From NCBI GenBank assembly GCA_019095985.1, contig CM032661.1, forward strand, positions 4,760,875-4,824,874: DNA of 64,000 nucleotides, in the 5' to 3' direction. The stretch's first letter is position 1. Every line of letters starts with the position of its first letter. The notes beneath the pieces were generated by a model, which had not been told where the DNA came from, ran no database searches, and was given only the letters and a program-made list of their open reading frames with translations. This document shows positions 40,101-50,184 of the stretch, piece after piece. Both the position numbers and the translations under genes were made by a program. The DNA comes from Streblospio benedicti. Its lineage: Eukaryota; Annelida; Polychaeta; Spionida; Spionidae.

Positions 40101-43100
40101 GATCATCTGCCCAAACCGGTAATTTAACCAATCTGCTATTGGCAGATGAATAATCATTGATGCTGACTATTGCAGGTTAGAATAGTGCCTTAAAATAAGC
40201 TCTTAAATTTTCCATGACGTGTCAGATTTACCCGAATGATGTGAGAGTGAATGAGACTTCATCATCTCAACAAAGTTTTTCTATTCAAATTAGACACACA
40301 GAGCATCAGAATAAGCATCGTTTTATCGTAAAAACGAATTGAAATTTGGCAAAAACTAGTAAGTTATCAAAGTACATTGTTTAAAGACTAATAAATGTTT
40401 ATTTTCACTCGTTAGATATGAACCAGAAACAGTTTTTCTGTTCAAATTAGACACACAGAGCATCAGATAAGCATCGTTTTATCGTAAAAACGAATTGAAA
40501 TTTGGCAAAAACTATTTAGTTATCAAAGTACATCGTTTAAAAACTAATAAATGTTTATTTTCACTCGTTAAATAAGAACCAGAAACAGTTTCCTCGCAGT
40601 GAGAATAATTATAATAAAATAGCCTTAACATCCTGTTTAATATCACAGATTATTATGTTGCGAAACGCAATTGATAGACGCTACAAAACGAACCTTGGTT
40701 TGGTGAGCTCCGTTATGAATCTGCTACGAGGCGCGCTTGACTAATAAGGCTGATTCTTTGTAACCAGCGGGCATCTGCTTCATTATCATAATTTATTCAT
40801 ACAGGTAATGGACGCCAGGATGTTCACATTCATCTGAGGGAAATCTTATATTATTCTTCTCATGTGAAATTTTTTTTTAAAAATTTTTAAATTTTATGTT
40901 GCATTTCGGAACATAAATAAGGCGTTTGGGAACGGAATCAGCAAATGTCAATGATGACTAAGTTGTATTTCTTACAAAACGACAGGCATTTTGACATCAC
41001 CTCATGGAAAATGAAAGATGATTGACTGTCACCCAGTTTCTAGATGTTGCAAGGTGATTATCGAAATAAATATTGTGAGTAAAAATAAAATTTGCAGTAT
41101 GAAATATAGATGGTTCATGTTGTGTTTCTTGAGTTAGTTTAAATAATTTATTAAACATAAAGATGAAGTTATATGACCACCTATTGCTGAAAATAAGAAA
41201 GTACAGGTGATTTTATACCCGTAGACAAATAGGCATGTTGAAATTTCCAATATTTTAGACTCTGGAATAATCTTTTGACAACCCGAGATACAGTAAAAAC
41301 GGATCGAAGACGTTTTTATTGCTCGAAATAATTTTTTCCGACCCCTGGCACATAGGATCAGCACACGTTATTCGTTTCTAGCAAGCTTAGGGTTAATAGT
41401 TATTATTAAAAGTTAAACATTGACACAATTGAGTGTTATCGTTATTTATGAATTTCATATACTGAGCGTTCAAAGTCCTGTTTCTTTAGATGAAAATCTT
41501 AAAATTTCAGCAGAACTGTATTTTGAAAGGAAAAAAAAACTAATTGCAAAAAGTCAAAAACTAATTGCGGGGAAAAAAACTAATAGTGAAAAAATCTAAT
41601 TGCAAAAAAATTGGAAGTGAAATCTAATTTGAAGAAAAAATTATCTGTTGCTCTGGACACACTTAACCCACGGGTATACTCTGAAACAATGCCTATGTGC
41701 AGGGTCAAAGATTTTCCCCGAGAACCAACAATGAAAAAACCTAAAGCCTAATTTACACTTGTATATAATATTTAGGTGATTGATGAAAAATCCAGTATTC
41801 AACTTACAATTCAAAGTTTTCAGTCTAGACATCTGAAGACTATTGTCAATGAATTTCAAGTTGAATACTGGATTTATCATAAATTGCTTATACAGTATCA
41901 GAAGAAAATCCAATGAAATTGTTTGACATGAATGATAATTGTTATTGACTGTAATATTAATTGAAAATCCATTATATGTGGCTTTATAAATTACGAATTA
42001 ACTGATTAAATAATTGCATATAATTTCATTTTCTCTATAATATCGTATGCTATTTTTTAAAGAAAACTCAAACTGCAAATTTGATAGAGAAAGTTTAGAA
42101 TTAGAAAATATAGTTTTAAATATTAAGCGAATTAGAAGACCGTGAATGTGCACACATGTTGTTTATCCATATTTCATATTAACGGACAGCAAACGATCAT
42201 TGGACTTATCCAGGAATATATTCATCAACATATTAAATAAATTGTACCAAAGATAGAAGAATATATTTCATGTTTATACAACACATCCTCAGCTAATAAT
42301 GAAGAATTATTGTACACTATAGTACAAGTACAGAGAGATTATGTGAAAAGTACATGGTAATCCTATTGTAGGTTAATCCTTTAATACAAAGGTCTATAAG
42401 GGCTATATTAAGTGGTTAATTAAATGACAACAACTTAATTGTCAGCTCCCGCTCTCTGTATTCAAGGCTGGTCTGAGTTCACATATGTGGAGTAATGTCA
42501 GCAAAAAGCTTTCTCCTCTGGATGTTTGCTGGTGTTTTCGTCAACGTGTGATGCCTTTTGGTATTTTGGTATGTTTAACCTGACTGGAACCGCATGCGTG
42601 CTATTGTGAGCTGTGCCAACAAGCACCATTCGGTTCTGGTCAGGTTGACATACAAACATCTAGAACAAGGACATCGACTAAATCTCAAGTGAATGATTTT
42701 AGAGGTGGACGTATAAACATCTGGGAATGTGACTCGTTCAGTAAAACACTCGCTTTTTGTGGCGAGGGACTCTCAATTTACACTCGCCATGTTCAATCCA
42801 AACTAGCCATCCTAATTTATTAAAGTGTTGGAATCAAGTAATCATACTCGCCGACTGTGGCGAGTGACTTTGAATTTACACCAGCCAACAGAAATTTACA
42901 CTAGCCAGGGGCGAGTGGCGAGTGCCTAATCAACACCCTGAAACATCGAGAACAAGGACATTGACTAAATCTCAAGTGAATGATTTTAGAAATTTTTTTA
43001 TACTAAATTGTCCTATGGACAATTATGATTTTTCTCCTATTCGTGGCCCTGTAGTAACTTCTTCATTTTGTTGTTTAACTGTTAGTGTCGTAAATGTTTA

Positions 43101-46100
43101 ATACATTAAACCGATGTATAAGGTTGTTTTATTTCCTTTAGTAAGTAGTGTGAACACTGCGACGTGCAAGCATATATGTACTTGTAGTTTTTTTCAAGTT
43201 ATAAATATTCATATAGTTCTGTTAGTATGTAACTATCTAAGGCAATAAAATGAACTAAAAGACAGCTGTAGGGGAAGTGGAGGCATAAATTTAAGGTATT
43301 AAGGTCAGTGAAAATTCAAAATAAATCAGTGAAAAGTCAGTGAAAAGTCAGGGAATTTTAGGTCATCCTTCTTGTGGCAACCCTGTTATATATATAAGAG
43401 TTTTGTTATGTAGTGAACAACATAGATAGAACGTAAAATGAAATAAAACAGAATGTTATATAATTATTATGTAATTTTGGAAAAGTTAAATAAGAATTTG
43501 TTAATAACTTATTTAAATAGAATATTATGTCAGTTTAATCAAATCTATTAGTAATTATAATATTTTGGAGGTAAAGTTTTAGTGTTTATGGTGTATTGGT
43601 AATTATTTTATTTTAGTACATGTATGATAAACTTATAACAGGTTTTAATTAAATAAATAAAAAAAAAAAGTTCGACAGTCTGTCTGAGGTGGTGTCCAAT
43701 ACACATACTATTTGGAAAAAAAGAATTACATAATTTGCAATTTAGACATATGTTTATATTTTAAACAGGATAATAAGTTCAAATTACTTATTGCCAAAAG
43801 CTCTATAAGTGATTTGAACTTATTATCCTGTTTAAAATATAAACATATGTCTATCAGATCCAGGATAAATGAACTTCCATCACACAATTTACAATATAGT
43901 GGTGTTATTTGTCAGGTGGTCCCGGCGACAGAGCCCTACGTCACAACAGCACGCGTTGGCGCCTACGGAGAGCTGATTCCCGTCCTGCACGGTACGCGCC
44001 ATAAAACAATCTGAGCTGACCAGTGGGCAAGCTGATTTAGAATTTTACCTGCTTAAACAGAATTGTAAATGACCTGTATGGATCAAAATAAATGAACCAA
44101 CCAGTGATTAATCTAGAAATCGTCAACAATTAGTCCCTAAGGATGTGCATATTTTGAAACAATGTGTCCTAGGGTCAATACAATGCAATGAGTCCTGGCA
44201 TACGTAATCACAACAAACTTCAGATAATTTGTGGATCCCGTTGGATGACCAATTTTCAATTCTTTGCATCTCAGGGTCAGGATTAGCAACTCTTCCGCTC
44301 GTATCGACTAGTGAAATCTTGTGGAGGACGAGTAGAATGTTTTAGCAACTTGTCCTTTATACGAGTAGCAATTCTGGTCAATTTGGCATACAAATATCAA
44401 GCTTTGTGCAAGGAGGACGAGTATATTTTTAGCAGGACAAGGAGATATTTGAAGGTTACTTGCCCTGCTGACGAGTAGCACTTTTCTGCCTAATCCTGAC
44501 CCTGCATCCTATTAAAAGGTAATGAGTCTTGGACTCGGGACTCGCATCTACATTGATCACTGATTTAAGGTAATAGCACATGCTTGATTAAGATTTACTT
44601 GCCCGTTTAAGCTAGCTTCATATAAACTTTACCTGCCCAGTCGACTTTCACCCGGCCCCAGGCAGATGGACAATCTAATTTGTATAATACTTTAAAAAGA
44701 AATGTGAAAAAATCGTTTCGTGTTTGTTTGTAGTCCCTGATCCGGAATCCTCGATTCTTGCCGAGGAATCGTTCGACAGGTTGGTCGACCAGATTCACGT
44801 AGCGATCATCGCGCTCCCTGACTCTTTCTGGGGAATATCTGCCCCAGCACAGAAGAGGTAGGAATACGCTTATTGATTCAAATGACAAAATTATGTGATT
44901 TTGATGGCAAAGCTGGCAAATGTGTGGACCTCGCTTCTGCTTTGAGTCACGTTGTTGCTGCTTTTAGCATCTAAGGAATTTTTGTTTTTCAGAAATGGTT
45001 CCAAAGCAAGAAGAAACCGCCATGAAGAGTCTTTTGACGTTCTCAGTATCTGTGAGTCTTTGGGAAGCAATAACGAATATTTTCCAATGCAAGGCATCGC
45101 AACTAACAGACCACAGAGAAAAGCTGCGGAGACACAAACCACCGCCACCATGGGAGATGCAGTGCCCGAGAATTCACACAATGCTAGTCCTATCTCCTTT
45201 GATACAACTTTCGATATTTCCAACTTGATCTCATCGATCGAACCTCCGCAATCAGTGGCTCTTGAGCCATACACAACAGTAGATTGCAAAATGTACCAAA
45301 AGCGTACATTGGCCCAAGAAAAGGCCCATCAGAAAAGAAAACTTGATGCTGCCAAACATAGAAGCGAGCAAATAAAAAAGATGAATGAACCCGAGCCGGA
45401 CGAAGATGACGAAACTTTTGGACTACCAAGACCTGATATTGCTCACGACCTGTTCAGTATGCTCGATATAAATGAAGATGATTATGACCTGTCAGACCAG
45501 GAAGGAGGAAATGTGTCTGTGTTTTCATTCAGCGAGTTTGGGGACTTCTCTGCGTTTGACATTGACAACGAAGTTAAGAGTGACACGATTGATGGCTGTT
45601 TGGCGCTGCCACCGGCAGATGACAACATTATTAACCAGGTAGGGCAAACTGTTTCTCTTATTCTTTACAATGTTGGAGAATGTCCCTGCAGGGTCAGGAT
45701 TAGGTTGAAAAGTGCTACTTGTCAGCAGGACGAGTAACCCTCAAATATTTACTTGTCCTCCAAAAAATGTACTCGTCCTCCGTGCACAAAGTCTATATTT
45801 GTAAGGCAAATTGACCAGAATTGCTACTCGTCAGCAGGACGAGTTGCTTAAACATTCTACTTGTCCCCCACAAGTTTTTACTAGTCAATACGAGCGGACG
45901 AGTGGCTAATCCTGACCCTGTCCCCGTAGCAAATTAAAATTTGATAATTATCCACAGCGGTAGTGGTCATGTTTTGATACTTGTGAATTTTCAACATGCA
46001 CACATGAGATCTTCGTCAATAATGTTTGCTGCAAAGGCCTCAGAATTGTGATTCTGTATCTAATTTCAACATCCTCGGCGCTTCCAACATAACAGTTGTA

Positions 46101-48559
46101 TTTTATTCATTCCTTGTACTTATTAAGTACATGTACTTGCAGAATGGACAAAGTCCCAATCCGTTTGCAGCTGTTGAGAACATCATTCCCCCCTGAGGCT
46201 GACGACGAAGATTGGTTACAGGATTTTGATCCGTTGGCGGGTTTTTTCGATGCAAATACACAGGCCGAGACAGTACCTGCTGACCACAAACCGATAGGTA
46301 TGGACCCATTTCACAGAGCTGCTTTTTCATTCATGATGTCAATCTACTACTGAAGCTCTTCTCCCTAAATGCTTCGAGCGTGTGACATATTTTGCACAAC
46401 TATGGCAAAATAGTGTTTAGCGGATAGAAACCCATGTAAAATGCTGTGTACATTGGGGAAAGGACCTTATTTTCGTTTCAACGTGGCAGCAACATGAAAG
46501 ACATGCATTGCACTTTATGTATATTTGTCTATTCTTAGAATAATTCCATAAAAATATCAGTTGATCTTTGTTAGAACCTTCTCATTTTGATTATCATGTA
46601 CTGTAAAACTAGAAATGTTTGCCCACAATTTAATTTGTGAATTTCGTGGGTTGGTGCAAAAACGCAAACTTAAATAATCAGCAAACATTAATAGCCTATG
46701 TAAAGTAGGTCCAGGATGGACCAAAATTGCAAAATTAAATAGTCAAAATATAATTTATAGGTGAAAATCACAAAATTTAATAGCCACGAAATATTCTAGT
46801 TTTACAGTAATTGTGATGAAATTTTTATTTTCATGTGGAAAATATTTAAAGCTAACAGCTGCTGATTTAGAGGGTTGAAGTGTACTCTCTGAGAAAATCT
46901 GTTTCAATGTTGCACTGCATAATCCAGAATTTTTTTACATGTACACTTAACCCCCCACCCCCACCCCTCCCTTTTCCAAAATCTTTGATCCACCGATGTT
47001 GAAATGAAGTAAACTAATTTTAATTTGCACAATTTTTCCAGAGAACAATCCAAGCATCGCAAAAATTGTTCATGTGACGAGAGCCAGGGACCAGAAACCC
47101 ACAGTTGAAAAGGAGACTGTTGTGAACAAAGAAAACCACAACGTCCCCAGGCAAAGCAGAGCGAACGCGGCTTCGGGATATCGGCGACTTAAACAAGTCG
47201 TTCCAATGTGTTCCGCTGTGGCTGACGACCAAGATTGGCTACAGGATTTTGATCCGTTGGCGGGTTTTTTGGATGCAAATATGCAGGCCGAGACAGTACC
47301 TGCTAACCACAAACCGATAGGTATGGACCCATTTCACAGAGCTGCTTTTTCATTCATGATGTCAATCTACTACTGAAGCTCTTCTCCCTAAATGCTTTGA
47401 GCGTGTGACATATTTTGCACAACTATGGCAAAATAGTGTTTAGCAGATAGAAACCCATGTAAAATGCTGTGTACATTGGGGAAAGGACCTTATTTTCGTT
47501 TCAACGTGGCAGCAACATGAAAGACATGCATTGCACTCTATTTATATTTGCTTATTCTTAAAATAATTCAATAAAAATTTGAGTTAATCTTTGTTAGAAC
47601 CTTCTCATTTTTATTTTCATGTAATTGTGATGAAATTTTGATTTTTATGTGGAAAATAAGTGAACAGCTGCTGATTTAGGGGATTTGCGCTGCAAGATCC
47701 AGAAAATTTATACATGTACACTTAAACACCCCCCCCCATATCCCGTTCCTCCCTTTTCCAAAAACTTTGATCAGCTGATGTTGAAATGAAGTAAACTAAT
47801 TCTAATTTGCACAATTTTTCCAGAGAACAATCCGAGCATCGCAAAGATCGTTCATGTGACAAGAGCCAGGGACCAGAAACCCACAGTTGAAAAGGAGACT
47901 GTTGTGACCAAAGAAAACCACAACGTCCCCAGGCAAAGCAAAAGCAGAGCAGACGCGGTGTCAGGCTATTGGCAACGTAACCAAGCCGTAACCAATGAAG
48001 ACAAAAAACGAAGCATGAACCTGCCGTCGATCGATATACCCGTTCCTTCCACCAAAAGCAGAAGTCTGTTTTCATTCTCCCTCCGACCACGCGTCAACCA
48101 AAGGTTACTCAAGCGAGGCTTGTGTCCATCAAAACCGCCCCTCGTCCGAGGATTGTGCCGATCAAAACGAGCATCGTGCCACCGCCGCCTCTTACCGCCC
48201 ACTCCGCGAATGCTGTAGCATGCCAAAGTCAATATCCCGGAGGAATCGTTTTCGACCCGCGAGGAGTGCAAAGTGCAGGAACCAGGTCGAATATGCCACA
48301 AGCAAATGGCAACGGTCAACCACCGCAATCGCCAGGGATGTCCACTTGGGGCCAGGTCCCGACAGCGGGTCCCTTCTACGGCATGACGGACTATTTCTCG
48401 AATGGCCCAGGTGTGATGGTTTCGCCCCCACCCCCGTATCCCGGCTGCTGCCATGCTGGCTGCATGTGTCACCAGGCACCCAACCCGGCACCACCAAGGT
48501 CCGGTTTGTGGCCACCTCACGATCCAACAATGAGTCATCAAAGTAGATACGCACAATAA
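37048..48559 (+). CDS. HSF-type DNA-binding transcription factor (HSFY/HSF5-like)
   Basis: Coding exons: 37566-38075, 38434-38623, 38865-38957, 39342-39465, 39712-39791, 39988-40118, 43916-43991, 44734-44857, 44993-45638, 46143-46297, 47042-47320 and 47824-48559; a likely 5' exon ends at 37137. Residues 20-130 form a heat-shock-factor DNA-binding domain: FTRRLWLLVNN, then AIRWGPEELSIIF, QFAHLIRQLYKYGFTKCPN (recognition helix) and VEHPFFLKHDTSRLIMINRI. The insert after YGFTK recalls HSFY-like proteins more than HSF1. No heptad trimerisation repeat is obvious. The rest is low-complexity and acidic, ending in a Pro/Gly-rich tail. Junction phases agree throughout, but the frame breaks at about 46187 (a six-C run) and again between 48062 and 48085. 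Length if intact is about 1040 residues. Confidence 0.85.
37566..38075 (+). CDS. HSF-type gene, DNA-binding domain exon
   Basis: Acceptor TTTTTTTCAG|GTCAAT lies at 37549-37550, and an in-frame TAG just before the ATG fixes 37566 as start. 170 codons; donor TTTCTG|GTAAGT, phase 0. Confidence 0.9.
38076..38433. other. Intron, nothing recognised
   Basis: A short AT-rich intron. Confidence 0.6.
38434..38623 (+). CDS. HSF-type gene exon
   Basis: Acceptor ATGTTCAG|TTTCCT, donor GCTATAG|GTGAGA. Encodes FPEASESSELSWVIPLHRHL and on to HEDVRNGSAEAI. Confidence 0.8.
38865..38957 (+). CDS. HSF-type gene exon
   Basis: Acceptor TCTGGCAG|GTATTC, donor GAATTTG|GTGGGT. Encodes GIQASGGIYPGMDFHEVIKD, then HHKNSNGSEF. 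Confidence 0.75.
39342..39465 (+). CDS. HSF-type gene exon
   Basis: Acceptor TTCTTGCAG|CCTCCA, donor CACCAAG|GTTTGT. Encodes ASNILPVSELAAPYKFFPYI and a Ser/Pro segment. Confidence 0.8.
39712..39791 (+). CDS. HSF-type gene exon
   Basis: Acceptor TTTCTTTCAG|GTCGGT, donor AATCTTG|GTACTA. Encodes SVAKLLAAVCQMVKYKNYKG. Confidence 0.78.
39988..40118 (+). CDS. HSF-type gene exon
   Basis: Acceptor ACTTTCAG|ATCTAA, donor AAACCG|GTAATT. Encodes DLKLKKISVSDKRKFRPQNQ and PVNSESLNYIDHLPKP. Confidence 0.8.
40275..40590. repeat. Tandem duplication, about 157-bp unit
   Basis: AGACACACAGAGCATCAGA and CGTTTTATCGTAAAAACGAA recur at one-unit spacing with few differences, in the 3.8 kb intron of the HSF-type gene. 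The second motif is itself a small palindrome. Confidence 0.88.
40600..41780. other. Intron, low-complexity and weak repeats
   Basis: Holds an AACTAATTGCAAAAAGTC-type tandem patch at 41525-41640 and a weak relative of 9790-9890 near 41075. No exon is seen. Confidence 0.4.
41781..41881 (-). repeat. Palindromic element, degenerate hammerhead-like core
   Basis: TGATGAAAAATCCAGTATTC on the left is mirrored by GAATACTGGATTTATCATA. On the minus strand the centre reads CTTCAGATG, stem TCTAGA, CTGAAAAC (41816-41839), like Penelope terminal-repeat cores but degraded. Confidence 0.6.
41900..42650. other. Intron, nothing recognised
   Basis: AT-rich, with no exon or element end identified. Confidence 0.45.
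42654..42991. repeat. 50-bp direct repeats flanking a GCGAGTG-rich insertion
   Basis: GAACAAGGACATCGACTAAA with TCTCAAGTGAATGATTTTAG occurs at 42654-42704 and again at 42942-42991. Between them lies AACACTCGC...GCGAGTGCCTAATCAACACC, with repeated GGCGAGTG / ACTCGCC motifs. The flank repeat is too long for an ordinary target-site duplication. Confidence 0.65.
43000..43740. other. Intron, nothing recognised
   Basis: AT-rich with a short GTCAGTGAAAAGTCAGTGAA repeat at about 43300-43350. Confidence 0.45.
43744..43883 (+). repeat. Palindromic element next to an HSF-gene acceptor
   Basis: Arms of 41 nt (AGACATATGTTTATATTTTA on the left, complement ending at 43852) surround TTGCCAAAAGCTC, a remnant of the core seen at 32475-32508. 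It is followed by ATCAGATCCAGGATAAATGA as at 32559, and ends about 30 nt before the acceptor at 43915. Confidence 0.72.
43916..43991 (+). CDS. HSF-type gene exon
   Basis: Acceptor TTTGTCAG|GTGGTC, donor CTGCACG|GTACGC. Encodes VVPATEPYVTTARVGAYGEL. Confidence 0.8.
44272..44504. repeat. Inverted-repeat element, CAGGGTCAGGATTAG family (copy 2)
   Basis: Ends CAGGGTCAGGATTAG and CTAATCCTGACCCTG; lies within an intron of the HSF-type gene. Confidence 0.85.
44734..44857 (+). CDS. HSF-type gene exon
   Basis: Acceptor TTTGTAG|TCCCTG, donor AGAAGAG|GTAGGA. Encodes VPDPESSILAEESFDRLVDQ and IALPDSFWGISAPAQK. Confidence 0.8.
44993..45638 (+). CDS. HSF-type gene exon (large acidic)
   Basis: Acceptor TTTTTCAG|AAATGG, donor AACCAG|GTAGGG; 215 codons. 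Contains a basic helix (KRTLAQEKAHQKRKLDAAKH) followed by acidic stretches (EPEPDEDDETFG; MLDINEDDYDLSDQEGG), which suggests a transactivation region. Confidence 0.85.
45689..45920. repeat. Inverted-repeat element, CAGGGTCAGGATTAG family (copy 3)
   Basis: Ends CAGGGTCAGGATTAG and CTAATCCTGACCCTG; in the HSF-gene intron just after the large exon. Confidence 0.85.
46143..46297 (+). CDS. HSF-type gene exon, repeat unit A1
   Basis: Acceptor ACTTGCAG|AATGGA, donor CGATAG|GTATGG. The incoming frame (NGQSPNPFAAVENIIPP) stops after a six-C run at 46187-46193. One fewer C would lead into DWLQDFDPLAGFFDANTQAE, whose frame matches the next exons. Probably an assembly or sequencing indel, otherwise a real frameshift. 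Confidence 0.7.
46200..48000 (+). repeat. Tandem duplication of HSF-gene exons and intron
   Basis: Segment 46200-47195 (end of one exon, intron, start of the next) recurs at 47220-47960. Coding copies share DWLQDFDPLAGF, HKPI and ENNPSIAKIVHVTRARDQ. The introns share TATGGACCCATTTCACAGAG, and the second is about 240 nt shorter. Confidence 0.92.
47042..47320 (+). CDS. HSF-type gene exon, fused repeat unit
   Basis: Acceptor TTTCCAG|AGAACA, donor CGATAG|GTATGG, 93 residues. It begins ENNPSIAKIVHVTRARDQKP and ends with a second copy of DWLQDFDPLAGFLDANMQAE, so it spans the duplication junction. Confidence 0.82.
47824..48559 (+). CDS. HSF-type gene last exon
   Basis: Acceptor TTTCCAG|AGAACA. Starts with the second ENNPSIAKIVHVTRARDQKP copy, passes SMNLPSIDIPVPSTKSRS, then needs a frame change between 48062 and 48085. 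After that, QPKVTQARLVSIKTAPRPRI and a Pro/Gly-rich tail (PPPPYPGCCHAGCMC) run to TAA at 48559. Without the change the frame ends at 48218. Confidence 0.7.
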
Positions 48560-48585
48560 GGATTTTGAAATCAGAACAACTGTAA

Positions 48586-48766
48586 TACAGTGAATGTCCT
48601 CAACAAAGGAAGAGTAAACAAAGGAAAAACGGAATAATGGAACCTTTTCTCATGCATTAGCTTATAATGATGTAATACTAAATTATGTAGTAAACAAGGG
48701 AAACCCTCTACAAAGGAAGGATTTGTGGCTGTAAATTGGGTTCCGTTGTTGAGGACATTCACTGTA
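48586..48766. mobile_element. Mariner-type MITE in the HSF-gene 3' region
   Basis: TACAGTGAATGTCCTCAACA and TGTTGAGGACATTCACTGTA are inverted ends that include the TA target dinucleotide. It starts 27 nt after the stop codon, so it may form part of the 3' UTR. Confidence 0.85.
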
Positions 48767-48866
48767 CACATTCATATTTTTAGTGCACCCTCTATGTTTA
48801 GAAATTTTACACCTATTCTATGGTTAGATGATTGTATAAGGTAAAAACTATAAGCTGTTGATTTTA

Positions 48867-50125
48867 CATCACTGTGGGTCAGAAGAAAAGAGTAACACAT
48901 ATTGAACTAAAAATGGAAAAATGGCAGCTCTAAGGAACAGTATCAGATTTGTTCTGAATAAAAATGCACAAGTGGCGAGGAATGGATGTTTGGTGGTGTC
49001 TCAAAGAAATGCACAAATTGCCGCCTGTGTCACAAAAGTTTCTCTTCTTCATGTAAAAGCCGTAGAAAATCAGAGATGTGAACAAAAAAGATTCATTTGG
49101 CCATTCACGAGTAAGGGTTACTGTGAGATGATGTACCACCAAGTGAATGATCTGGTTATTACAAAGGATTCTCTTATTCTGGTTTGTCGAAGATTTGATA
49201 AGATCAAAGAACATGGAAAAATCCCATATGCAGAAGTGGTGCCAGTTGAAGAACTTGAGGAGGCCTTCCAGTTATCGAAAGAAGATTTTAAAGCCAAGTA
49301 CGGCTTTGAGAAACCCAAGAAACACGACCAGATTGTGGTGTACTGTCAATCTGGCCAAAGAGCTGCCTCCGCAGCGTTTCACTTCGTCGAACAAGGATAT
49401 GATCATGTTTGTCACTATGAAGGAAGCTGGGAGGATTGGGTGAGAAAACAGGAAGATTAAATCAATATACTATTTTTGCTACTTATTGCTGTTGAAGAGC
49501 AGAAAAACTGCTTTGGATATGATAATCAGTACGTATCAAAGGTTGAATATTACCCATTATTTAGTAATGAAAGCAGAAATATAGTAATTCTAGCTCAAAT
49601 AATTACATTTCAAACTATGTATTGGACCTCTGCTATAATTTAACAGTGTCATGTGGAAGTTACAAAGTGTGTGAACGATAGCATTTTTAGATTCAAAATA
49701 AAGGTTGATCAGAATTGTACTAAAAGCAAAGAATGTGTCTACTAGTACATTACTTATTTTTTTAAACGTTTATTTGTAATAAAATCTTGTATTATTTTGA
49801 AAATTGCATAAATTGAAATAGAATTTTGTTGCAAAGGGATGTGTGATTATGAAGCCAGTATTTTTTGCTCTTGATATTAGGTGAAACCAGAATTTATTGT
49901 TACTGATCTATTAAAGCATAGAAATTTGATTTCAAACTTAAAGTTCTCAATACATGTACATTGTATACTTCTTGTGATTGTGTTCAGAGTGACATAGTTT
50001 ATTAAAGGTTTACTGTTAAAATGTATAAAGTAAGATTTGTGTTACAGTTGTCTTTTATTGTTATTGAAATCAGCTATTATTTGTTTGATTTATTCAATTA
50101 CAGTTAATTAGTGAGATGAGAAAAA
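48867..50125 (+). repeat. Rhodanese tandem duplication, unit 1
   Basis: The gene with its short 5' flank and about 650 nt of 3' flank matches 50866-52046 at roughly 95 per cent, ending near TTAATTAGTGAGATG. Confidence 0.9.
48921..49460 (+). CDS. Single-domain rhodanese (thiosulfate sulfurtransferase-like), mitochondrial
   Basis: An intact 179-residue frame without introns. Residues 1-60 are basic with no acid before residue 49, suggesting a mitochondrial presequence. Residues 70-177 form a rhodanese domain: HGKIPYAEVVPVEELEEAF, KYGFEKPKKHDQIVVYCQSG and YEGSWEDW. The active-site loop is C142-Q-S-G-Q-R, as in sulfurtransferases that move sulfur from a persulfide to an acceptor. The usual LIDVR strand reads LILVCRR, so the conserved Asp is absent. 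Closest remembered relatives are TSTD1/TSTD3-type and Drosophila Hsp67B2-like proteins. A six-codon upstream ORF at 48912 overlaps the start. AATAAA occurs at 49696. The whole unit is duplicated downstream. Confidence 0.88.
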   Translation: MAALRNSIRFVLNKNAQVARNGCLVVSQRNAQIAACVTKVSLLHVKAVENQRCEQKRFIWPFTSKGYCEMMYHQVNDLVITKDSLILVCRRFDKIKEHGKIPYAEVVPVEELEEAFQLSKEDFKAKYGFEKPKKHDQIVVYCQSGQRAASAAFHFVEQGYDHVCHYEGSWEDWVRKQED

Positions 50126-50184
50126 TATTATGTTAGTATATTGATTGAATAATGCTCATTTTACTTGATGTGGAATTTTGATTC

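Noticed and set aside
44891-45289. 132-codon minus-strand frame
   Set aside because: Antisense shadow of the large HSF-gene exon.
47722-48556. Minus-strand frames of 122 and 196 codons
   Set aside because: Antisense shadows of the last HSF-gene exon in GC-rich sequence.
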